DNA of 5,630 nt from Klenkia sp. (lineage in GTDB: Bacteria; Actinomycetota; Actinomycetes; Mycobacteriales; Geodermatophilaceae). Below the pieces are notes generated by a model that was not told the DNA's origin, did no database searches, and was given only the letters and a program-made list of their open reading frames with translations. A program made the translations under genes and the position numbers. The stretch lies in NCBI GenBank assembly GCA_025966215.1, contig JAOPVM010000353.1, forward strand, positions 1 to 5,630. The letters are read 5' to 3'. Shown here piece by piece: positions 1 to 4,919 of the stretch. How positions within the stretch are numbered: the stretch's first letter is position 1; each line of letters starts with the position of its first letter.

Positions 1-120
1 GCCGCCGCCGTCCGCGGCCGGGGACCGGTGCCGGTGCCCGCGCGGGACGCCGTCGCCACCGCCCTGGTGCTCGACGCCGCCCGGCGCAGCGCCACCGAGG
101 GCACGGTGGTGTCGCTGTGA
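1..120 (+). CDS. C-terminal end of a probable Gfo/Idh/MocA-family NAD(P)-dependent oxidoreductase (5' partial)
   Basis: An open frame enters from the left edge in frame 1 and stops at TGA 118-120, giving 39 residues. The tail reads PVPARDAVATALVLDAARRS followed by a short end in VVSL. A 'P(V/A)xxxDAxxxxxVLDAARRSAxEG' ending is typical of the C-terminal helix of Gfo/Idh/MocA sugar and inositol dehydrogenases, in which the N-terminal Rossmann domain binds NAD(P); that domain lies outside the window. Codon third positions are nearly all G or C, as in a real gene here. The stop overlaps the next gene's GTG by 4 nt (GTGA), so the two are probably cotranscribed and translationally coupled. The family call rests only on this short tail and could be wrong; that it is the end of a coding region is much safer. 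Confidence 0.5.
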   Translation, partial: AAAVRGRGPVPVPARDAVATALVLDAARRSATEGTVVSL

Positions 121-593
121 GCCTCACCGACGTCGACCGCACGCACCTGACCCGCTGCGTGGAGCTGGCCACCGAGGCCCTGGAGGCCGGGGACGAGCCG
201 TTCGGCTCGCTGCTGGTGGCCGCCGACGGCACGGTGCTCGCCGAGGACCGCAACCGGGTCGCCGGAGGCGACGCCACCCGGCACCCGGAGTTCGAGCTGG
301 CCCGGTGGGCGGCGGAACACCTGGCTGCCGACCAGCGCCCGGCTGCCACGGTCTACACCTCCGGCGAGCACTGCCCGATGTGCTCGGCGGCCCACGCGTG
401 GGTCGGGCTGGGCCGGATCGTCTACGCCAGCTCCTCGGCCCAGCTCGCGCAGTGGCTCGGCGAGCTCGGGGTGCCCCCCGGCCCGGTGGCACCCCTCCCG
501 GTCACGGCAGTGGCACCGGGCATCCCGGTCGACGGGCCCGACGAGGAGCTCGCCGCCCGGGTCCGTGAGCTGCACGTCCGCCGGCACACCTGA
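117..593 (+). CDS. Zinc-dependent nucleoside/nucleobase deaminase (CMP/dCMP deaminase fold)
   Basis: This 158-residue protein has the length and motifs of the cytidine-deaminase superfamily branch that contains TadA, guanine deaminase and yeast-type cytosine deaminase, cytoplasmic enzymes that hydrolyse an amino group off a base. PFGSLLV (residues 28-34) matches the 'PFGAVxV' substrate-pocket strand. H56-P57-E58 is the His-x-Glu motif, with H56 a zinc ligand and E58 the proton shuttle. The second motif, TSGEHCPMC (81-89), supplies zinc ligands C86 and C89. The usual alanine of HAE is proline here, and the usual 'EPCxxC' is 'EHCPMC', so it belongs to a divergent subgroup and not to tRNA-editing TadA proper. 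The substrate cannot be read from the sequence. The start is GTG at 117, overlapping the upstream stop, with no strong Shine-Dalgarno, as expected for coupled translation. The gene ends 11 bp from the convergent cold-shock gene. Confidence 0.85.
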   Translation: MSLTDVDRTHLTRCVELATEALEAGDEPFGSLLVAADGTVLAEDRNRVAGGDATRHPEFELARWAAEHLAADQRPAATVYTSGEHCPMCSAAHAWVGLGRIVYASSSAQLAQWLGELGVPPGPVAPLPVTAVAPGIPVDGPDEELAARVRELHVRRHT

Positions 594-604
594 GAGACGG
601 TTCC

Positions 605-2059
605 TCAGATGGGCTCGACCTGGTCGGCCTGCGGGCCGCGCTCGGCGGGCGTGGCGGTGAACTGCACCCGCTGGCCCTCCTCGAGGTCGCGGTAGCCACC
701 GCGGTCGGCGATCGCGGAGAAGTGCACGAACACGTCGGCACTGCCGTCGTCGGGGGCGATGAAGCCGAACCCCTTCTCGGCGTGGAACCACTTCACGGTG
801 CCCTCGGCGCCGCCCTCCAGCGGGGTGGGCACCGACCGGGCGGCGCTGCGGTTCTGCTCGCGCGGGGTGGACCGGCCGGGGTCACGGCGCATCTCGCGCC
901 GGGCCGGGTCGCGCCGCGGCGGCGGACCGGCGGAGTCCAGCGGGCGGACGACGTCGGCCTGCGGGCCCCGGTCGCCGACGCTGGCGGCGAACTCGACGCG
1001 CTGGCCCTCGGCGAGGTCGCCGTAGCCGCCGTCGTCCTCGATGGCGGAGAAGTGCACGAACACGTCCCGGCTGCCGTCGTCGGGCTCGACGAAGCCGAAG
1101 CCCTTGTCGGCGTTGAAGAACCGCACGGTGCCCTGGGCGAGGCCCGAGCCACCGCCGTACCCGCCGGCGTTCTGCCGACCCTGGTCACGACCCTGCGAGC
1201 GGCCGCCGGCGCCGCCGCCACCGCCGCCGCCACCGCCGAGCGGCTGGACGTGGGTGGCCTGCATCCCGCGGTCGCCCTGGGCGGCCTCGAACTCCACCCG
1301 TTGGCCCTCCTCGAGGGAGCGGTAGCCGCCGTCGTCGGCGATGGCCGAGAAGTGCACGAAGACGTCGTCGCCGCCGTCGTCGGGCTGCAGGAAGCCGAAG
1401 CCCTTCTCGCCGTTGAAGAAGCGGACGGTGGCCTGCGGCAGACCCGACCCGGCCGCCGCCGGCGTGTCGTAACCGCCCTGGTCGTACCCGCCCTGGTCGT
1501 ACCCGCCGCCACCGCCGGCGAGGGGCTCGACGTGGGTGGCCTGCAGGCCGCGGTCGCCCTGGGCGGCCTCGAAGAGCACCCGCTGGCCCTCCTCGAGGGA
1601 GCGGTAGCCGCCGTCGTCGGCGATGGCCGAGAAGTGCACGAAGACGTCGTCGCCGCCGTCGTCGGGGGTGATGAAGCCGAACCCCTTCTCGGAGTTGAAG
1701 AACTGCACGGTGCCCTCGACGCCGCCACCGGAGGACCGGGGGGCACGAGCCGGCTCGCGACGGGGGGCCTCGCGACGGGGGGCGCGCTCCTCGCGGCGGT
1801 CCTCGCGACGCGGCTCGCGGGACTGCGAGCGGTCGACCTGCACCGGGGGGCCGCCCAGCGGGGACACCCGGTCGGCCTGCAGGCCGCGCTGGCCGGGGCT
1901 GGCGTCGTAGTCCACGCGCGCACCCTCGTCCAGGCTGCGGAAGCCGCCGGACTCCTCGATGGCCGAGAAGTGCACGAAGACGTCCTCACCGCCGTCGTCG
2001 GGTCCGATGAAACCGAACCCCTTCTCGGCGTTGAACCACTTCACGAAGCCCTGCGGCAT
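605..2059 (-). CDS. Five-domain (penta-CSD) cold-shock protein, putative multivalent RNA chaperone
   Basis: The protein has 484 residues and five complete cold-shock domains at about 1-68, 114-180, 208-274, 308-374 and 418-484. Each domain has an RNP1 motif (KGFGF followed by I, L or V, starting at residues 13, 125, 219, 319 and 429) and an RNP2 motif (VFVHF at 27, 139, 233, 333 and 443). All five should therefore fold as OB barrels that bind single-stranded RNA or DNA through stacked aromatics. Domains 1 and 5 carry the CspA-like KWF signature (W8, W424); domains 2-4 carry FF instead. Linkers 1 (about 69-113) and 4 (about 375-417) are Arg-rich and charged; linkers 2 (about 181-207) and 3 (about 275-307) are Gly-rich with Tyr or Arg. 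Classical bacterial Csps have one domain of about 70 residues. The ATG at 2059 is preferred over the GTG at 2074 because AGGAG lies 6 nt before it and MPQGxVKWFN is the usual Csp start. Function as an RNA chaperone is inferred from the domains. Confidence 0.93.
   Translation of the reverse strand: MPQGFVKWFNAEKGFGFIGPDDGGEDVFVHFSAIEESGGFRSLDEGARVDYDASPGQRGLQADRVSPLGGPPVQVDRSQSREPRREDRREERAPRREAPRREPARAPRSSGGGVEGTVQFFNSEKGFGFITPDDGGDDVFVHFSAIADDGGYRSLEEGQRVLFEAAQGDRGLQATHVEPLAGGGGGYDQGGYDQGGYDTPAAAGSGLPQATVRFFNGEKGFGFLQPDDGGDDVFVHFSAIADDGGYRSLEEGQRVEFEAAQGDRGMQATHVQPLGGGGGGGGGAGGRSQGRDQGRQNAGGYGGGSGLAQGTVRFFNADKGFGFVEPDDGSRDVFVHFSAIEDDGGYGDLAEGQRVEFAASVGDRGPQADVVRPLDSAGPPPRRDPARREMRRDPGRSTPREQNRSAARSVPTPLEGGAEGTVKWFHAEKGFGFIAPDDGSADVFVHFSAIADRGGYRDLEEGQRVQFTATPAERGPQADQVEPI
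1202..1237 (-). repeat. GCC/GGC-rich low-complexity tract encoding the poly-Gly part of linker 3
   Basis: On the plus strand this is a run of GCC and ACC triplets. On the coding strand it gives ten glycines with one alanine, then Gly-Gly-Arg, just after CSD3. It is followed by a Gly/Arg/Gln-rich segment ([10 protein letters not shown]) and GGYGGGSG. Such a tract is prone to slippage in whole codons, so linker length may vary between strains. Confidence 0.8.
1249..1384 (-). repeat. Near-identical direct repeat in CSD3 (partner copy at 1531-1666)
   Basis: This stretch encodes the RNP2-to-C-terminal half of CSD3 and aligns without gaps to 1531-1666 in CSD2, offset by 282 bp (94 codons). By hand count there are 6 mismatches in 136 positions. 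The segment 1302-1384 matches 1584-1666 exactly over 83 bp, with no synonymous change. The RNP1 halves of the same domains (beyond 1385 and 1667) are clearly more diverged. This pattern suggests recent duplication or gene conversion. Confidence 0.9.
1466..1510 (-). repeat. 15-bp minisatellite (three units) encoding the Gly-Gly-Tyr-Asp-Gln repeat of linker 2
   Basis: Three consecutive 15-bp units occupy 1466-1480, 1481-1495 and 1496-1510. On the plus strand the first two read GTCGTAACCGCCCTG and GTCGTACCCGCCCTG; the third begins GTCGTACCCGCC and then diverges at its end. On the coding strand they give [14 protein letters not shown] in the linker between CSD2 and CSD3 (about residues 186-199). 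The unit is a multiple of three, so copy number can change without breaking the frame. Confidence 0.9.
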
Positions 2060-2100
2060 GCCCTGCTCCTGCACTCATCGAGATCACGTCCTGCAGGGCA
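2059..2100 (-). promoter_or_regulatory. Cold-shock gene leader with two mutually exclusive hairpins over the ribosome-binding site and start codon
   Basis: Read on the minus strand, TGCCCTGC (2100-2093) is perfectly complementary to GCAGGGCA (2066-2059), an 8-bp stem with a 26-nt loop that buries the last G of the Shine-Dalgarno, the spacer and the A of the ATG. Alternatively CCTGCA (2097-2092) pairs with TGCAGG (2073-2068), a 6-bp stem that buries AGG of the Shine-Dalgarno. The stems share bases on the upstream arm and cannot coexist. The base pairing is seen directly. A regulatory role, such as a temperature-responsive switch, is inference and needs the transcript to start upstream of 2100. 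Confidence 0.4.
2066..2070 (-). promoter_or_regulatory. Ribosome-binding site of the five-domain cold-shock gene
   Basis: AGGAG on the minus strand, with a 6-nt spacer (CAGGGC) before the ATG at 2059-2057. It lies inside the reading frame if translation began at the upstream GTG (2074), which is why the ATG is chosen as the start. Confidence 0.75.
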
Positions 2101-2209
2101 CAGCCTCCCATCCCCGGCGGCTGCGTGGGTCCGGCGGGCTGCGGGAGCCACCCTGGCGGGGCACGGCCTACCGTCGCCCAGGCGTCCGCCCCTCCCCTGC
2201 CACCTCCCC

Positions 2210-2213
2210 GGAG
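2210..2213 (+). promoter_or_regulatory. Ribosome-binding site of the MFS transporter gene
   Basis: GGAG with a 10-nt spacer to the ATG at 2224. The spacing is on the long side, but this is the only purine-rich match, and it supports 2224 over in-frame start codons further upstream such as 2125. Confidence 0.55.
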
Positions 2214-2223
2214 TCCACCGCCG

Positions 2224-3690
2224 ATGACCTCCCTCAGCCGCCGTACCCGCGCCCTCACCCCGGTGCTGGTCGCGGTCGGGCTGCTGGTCGCCGTGGTCAG
2301 CAGCCTCGGCGCCCCGCTGGTGCCGACCATTGCCGCGGAGTACGGCGTCACCCCGGGCACCGCGCAGTGGACGCTGACGGTGACCCTGCTGGTGGGGGCG
2401 GTGGCGACCCCCGTGGTCGGTCGGCTCGGCGACGGGCCGCGGCGGCGCACCGTGCTGCTGGTGTCGATCGGCGTGCTGGTCGCCGGGAGCGTGCTGGCCG
2501 CCGTCCCCGGCCCGTTCGGCACGCTGGTCGCCGGCCGGGCGCTGCAGGGCGTGGGCCTGGCGCTGCTGCCGCTGGCGATGAGCGTGGCCCGCGACCACCT
2601 GCCCACCGACACCGCCCGCAGCACGCTGGCCGCGCTGTCGGTCACCGCGGTCGTCGGGGTGGGTCTGGGTTACCCGCTGACCGGGGTGATCGCCGAGCAC
2701 GTGGACTACCGGGCCGCGTTCTGGCTGGCCGCCCTGGTCGGGGCGGTGGCGCTGGCCGCGGTGGCCGTCGTGGTCCCCAGCAGCCGGGAGCGGCCCGCGC
2801 AGCCCTTCGACGCCGTCGGGGCCCTGCTGCTGGGCGGTGGTCTGGCCGGGCTGGTGCTGGCCGTCAGCGAGGGGGTCGTGTGGGGCTGGACGTCCCCGCT
2901 GCTGCTGGGCACCGGGGCCGGCGGCCTCGTGCTGCTGGCGGTCTGCGGCTGGCACGAGCTGCGCACCGCCGACCCGATCGTCGACCTGCGGTTGATGCGG
3001 CACCGCACCGTGCTGACCGCCAACGTCACCGGGGCGCTGGCCGGTGTCGTGATGTACGTGCTGATGTCGATGGTCATCCGGTTCGTCCAGACGCCCACCT
3101 CGGCCGGCTACGGGCTGGGCGCCTCGGTGGTGGTCAGCGGGCTGGTGCTGCTGCCCATGTCGGCGGCGAGCTTCTCGGCCACCCGCGTGGTCACCTGGCT
3201 GGGCCGCTGGCTGCACCCGGCGCGGATGCTGCCGGTGGGTGCGCTGCTGTTCGCCGTCGCGCTGCTGGTCTTCGCCACCGCCCGCCACCAGCTCTGGGTG
3301 GTCTTCGTGGTGATGGGCATCGCCGGGCTCGGGATGGGCTGCACGTTCTCGGTGCTGCCCCGGTTGATCATGAGCGCGGTCCCGGTGAGCGCCACGAGCA
3401 GCGCACTGGCGCTCAACCAGGTGCTGCGCACGGTGGGGTTCACCCTGGGCAGCGCGCTCAGCGTCACCGTGCTCGCTGCGCACACCCCGGCCGGGGCGTC
3501 GCTGCCCACCGACCGCGGCTACACGGTGGGTGCGCTGGCTGCGGTCGCGCTGTGCGTGCTGACCGCGGTGGTCAGCGGTGTCCTGCAGCTGGGCCGCCGG
3601 CCAGGCGCGCTGGACCCCGACCAGGAGCTGGCCGCCGAGGAGGGAGCGGCCGACGCGGGCGTGCTGGCCTACGAGCCCGGACGCCACTGA
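2224..3690 (+). CDS. MFS transporter, DHA2 (14-helix, EmrB/QacA-like) drug-efflux type
   Basis: The 488-residue integral membrane protein has about 14 hydrophobic segments, beginning near residues 12, 50, 76, 99, 137, 165, 198, 226, 266, 297, 334, 355, 395 and 434, as in proton-coupled DHA2 exporters. The loop after helix 2 carries motif A as GRLGDGPRRR (66-75): the Asp is kept (D70), but the usual Gly before the basic run is replaced. Helix 5 has GVGLGYPLTG (145-154), a variant of the antiporter motif C with GYP in place of GP. The C-terminus ends in a hydrophilic, acidic cytoplasmic tail (from about 461). Substrate cannot be predicted; export of toxic small molecules driven by the proton gradient is the family norm. 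The gene is divergent from the cold-shock gene across 164 bp, and its last 22 bp overlap the opposite-strand membrane protein gene. No regulator gene of the TetR or MarR type is adjacent. Confidence 0.9.
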   Translation: MTSLSRRTRALTPVLVAVGLLVAVVSSLGAPLVPTIAAEYGVTPGTAQWTLTVTLLVGAVATPVVGRLGDGPRRRTVLLVSIGVLVAGSVLAAVPGPFGTLVAGRALQGVGLALLPLAMSVARDHLPTDTARSTLAALSVTAVVGVGLGYPLTGVIAEHVDYRAAFWLAALVGAVALAAVAVVVPSSRERPAQPFDAVGALLLGGGLAGLVLAVSEGVVWGWTSPLLLGTGAGGLVLLAVCGWHELRTADPIVDLRLMRHRTVLTANVTGALAGVVMYVLMSMVIRFVQTPTSAGYGLGASVVVSGLVLLPMSAASFSATRVVTWLGRWLHPARMLPVGALLFAVALLVFATARHQLWVVFVVMGIAGLGMGCTFSVLPRLIMSAVPVSATSSALALNQVLRTVGFTLGSALSVTVLAAHTPAGASLPTDRGYTVGALAAVALCVLTAVVSGVLQLGRRPGALDPDQELAAEEGAADAGVLAYEPGRH

Positions 3691-4781
3691 GGATCGGGCT
3701 GCGCAGCTCCGGACTGCGGGCCGTCGAGCTCCGGTGGGTGCACCGGGCGGGGTGCGAGCACCAGGCAGAGCGCCCCGATCGCGGCCAGCAGCCACAGGCT
3801 GACGAACCGGTAGACGACCACGGCCGGCACCGCCTGGCTGGCCGGCAGGCCCGCCGCGACGAGCGCCGAGGCCAGCGCCGCCTCGACGACGCCGATGCCG
3901 CCGGGGGTCAGCCGGGTCGAGGCCACCAGGGCGCCGGCCGCCCAGGCCAGCACGACGCCGGGCCAGGGCAGGTGGGCGCCGACCGCCAGCACGGCCAGCC
4001 CCAGGCAGAGCGCGTCGAGCACCCAGTTGGCCAGCGCGTAGCCGGCGGCCCCGGTGGCCTTGGCCGCGCCGATCCGGATCGAGCCCAGCGAGGTGAGCAC
4101 GTCGTCCGCCGCCGGTCCGACGACCGAGGGCGCCAGCGCCCGCCACCAGCGGGCGAACGGCTTGAGCAGGTGCTGCACCAACCGGACGACCAGGTGCTTG
4201 GCCTCGGTGCTGCGGGTGACGGCCAGCAGCACCAGCACGGGGACGACGACGGCGACCGATGCCAGCGAGGCGATCGCGGCGCCCACGGTGGACCCGGTGG
4301 CCGCGGAGCTGATGGCCACCACGGCGGCGAGGCTGACCGTCGAGCAGACCCCGGAGACGGCGAGGGTCCAGCTCACCAGGGCCGTGCTGTTGCCCAGGTC
4401 GCGCATCCGGCGGAACGAGTAGGCGACGCTGGCGGCCGACCCGGCCAGTGGGAGACCCACGGCGATGGCGTTGCCGCCGTAGACGGTGACCGTCAGGCTG
4501 CCCGGCGGTCCGAAGCCACCGCCGGCCCGCAGCAGCAGGCGCTGCTGGGCGACCAGGGCCTGCATGGAGACCAGCTGGACGGCCACGGCGAGCAGCGCCC
4601 AGCGCCACTCGACCCCGGCCAGCGTGGCGAACCAGCCGACGATCGACTGCCAGAAGACGACGACGCAGACCAGGGTCCCGGCGGCCAGCAGGCCGATCGC
4701 CACCGGACGCCGCCACCGCCGCACACCGGTGGGACGGCCCGGGACGGCGGCGCCCGCCCCCGTGTCCGATCCGCTGGTCAT
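3669..4781 (-). CDS. YbhN / UPF0104-family membrane protein (lysylphosphatidylglycerol synthase transmembrane region, flippase-like)
   Basis: The 370-residue polytopic protein has a short polar, basic N-terminus (RRWRR at 21-25), then hydrophobic segments near residues 26-50, 60-76, 96-120, 134-158, 166-188, 246-266, 274-290, 297-312 and 316-343, and a Pro-rich polar tail. The signature is PGGIGVVEAAL (293-303), typical of the UPF0104 / PF03706 family, together with GGNAIAVGLPLAGS (102-115). In MprF this region flips aminoacylated phospholipid. Here the soluble aminoacyl-transferase domain of MprF is absent, so it is a stand-alone transmembrane unit, probably acting on an envelope lipid or polyprenyl-linked intermediate; the substrate is unknown. 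ATG 4781 is chosen because the open frame upstream has no nearby start and overlaps the CBS gene. No Shine-Dalgarno is visible, and a candidate -10 lies 8 nt before the ATG, so the mRNA may be leaderless. Confidence 0.87.
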   Translation of the reverse strand: MTSGSDTGAGAAVPGRPTGVRRWRRPVAIGLLAAGTLVCVVVFWQSIVGWFATLAGVEWRWALLAVAVQLVSMQALVAQQRLLLRAGGGFGPPGSLTVTVYGGNAIAVGLPLAGSAASVAYSFRRMRDLGNSTALVSWTLAVSGVCSTVSLAAVVAISSAATGSTVGAAIASLASVAVVVPVLVLLAVTRSTEAKHLVVRLVQHLLKPFARWWRALAPSVVGPAADDVLTSLGSIRIGAAKATGAAGYALANWVLDALCLGLAVLAVGAHLPWPGVVLAWAAGALVASTRLTPGGIGVVEAALASALVAAGLPASQAVPAVVVYRFVSLWLLAAIGALCLVLAPRPVHPPELDGPQSGAAQPDPQWRPGS

Positions 4782-4789
4782 CGGGCATG

Positions 4790-4795
4790 ACCGTA
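4790..4795 (-). promoter_or_regulatory. Candidate -10 element for a leaderless transcript of the YbhN-like gene
   Basis: TACGGT on the minus strand fits the actinobacterial TANNNT -10 consensus. It ends 8 nt before the ATG at 4781, which would place transcription start about 2 nt from the start codon. A -35 match is poor (a GAC core at about the right distance). The element is chosen by position and consensus only. Confidence 0.3.
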
Positions 4796-4822
4796 GCGAT
4801 CGACCGCCCGCAGGGTCGTCGC
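4796..4822. promoter_or_regulatory. Imperfect inverted repeat in the divergent promoter region, possible operator
   Basis: GCGA-T-CGACC (4796-4805) is complementary to GGTCG-TCGC (4814-4822), giving nine paired bases with one unpaired T and an 8-nt loop. It sits immediately upstream of the candidate -10 of the YbhN-like gene, where a regulator could block or recruit RNA polymerase. In such GC-rich DNA an imperfect repeat of this size can occur by chance. Confidence 0.3.
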
Positions 4823-4908
4823 CCCCACGGGGTGTGCCGCCTCCGACCTGGGGATGACGCAGCACGGCGGGCATCCTGGGGGCTGGACCCCGCGCACCAC
4901 CGCAGGAC

Positions 4909-4912
4909 GGAG
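4909..4912 (+). promoter_or_regulatory. Ribosome-binding site of the CBS-BON gene
   Basis: GGAG with a 7-nt spacer to the GTG at 4920. This decides the start: the in-frame ATG at 4854 has no correctly spaced Shine-Dalgarno and would add 22 low-complexity residues before the first CBS domain. Confidence 0.75.
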
Positions 4913-4919
4913 CACCGAC

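Larger units (their letters stand above)
608..2059 (-). repeat. Tandem array of five cold-shock-domain coding units
   Basis: Five diverged direct repeats of about 200 bp encode the cold-shock domains. On this strand they lie at 1856-2059 (CSD1), 1520-1720 (CSD2), 1238-1438 (CSD3), 938-1138 (CSD4) and 608-808 (CSD5). Spacing between equivalent codons is 112, 94, 100 and 110 codons, so the linkers vary while the domains stay constant in length. The most conserved DNA is around the RNP2 codons, for example near 1339-1384, 1621-1666 and 1957-2002. Protein identity between domains is highest for CSD2 and CSD3. Confidence 0.93.

Noticed and set aside
2060..2074. GTG at 2074 as the start of the cold-shock gene (adds five residues)
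   Set aside because: The AGGAG ribosome-binding site would then lie inside the coding sequence; the ATG at 2059 has ideal spacing and gives the usual Csp N-terminus. The GTG is not excluded as an alternative start.
2169..2174. TACCGT as a -10 element for the MFS gene
   Set aside because: It fits TANNNT, but no -35 is present at 16-19 bp, and such hexamers occur by chance; it is too weak to list as a promoter.
722..2227. 501-codon open frame on the plus strand opposite the five-domain cold-shock gene
   Set aside because: It mirrors the repeats of the minus-strand gene, and its protein is a monotonous Ala/Val/Gly/Leu sequence with no recognisable domain. Long antisense frames are expected in DNA this GC-rich.
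1959..4790. 943-codon plus-strand frame running across the MFS and YbhN-like genes
   Set aside because: The translation is Arg/Gly/Ala/Pro low complexity and crosses genes on both strands that have clear family motifs; it is a GC-driven shadow.
4877..4892. Possible DosR-type hypoxia box upstream of the CBS-BON gene (a GGGG...CCCC dyad)
   Set aside because: Only the outer G and C runs fit the DosR consensus; the inner bases do not. In GC-rich DNA this is not evidence.
4854..4919. ATG at 4854 as the start of the CBS-BON gene
   Set aside because: It has no properly spaced Shine-Dalgarno and would add 22 Gly/Thr/His-rich residues before the first CBS domain, whereas GTG 4920 has GGAG at 7 nt.
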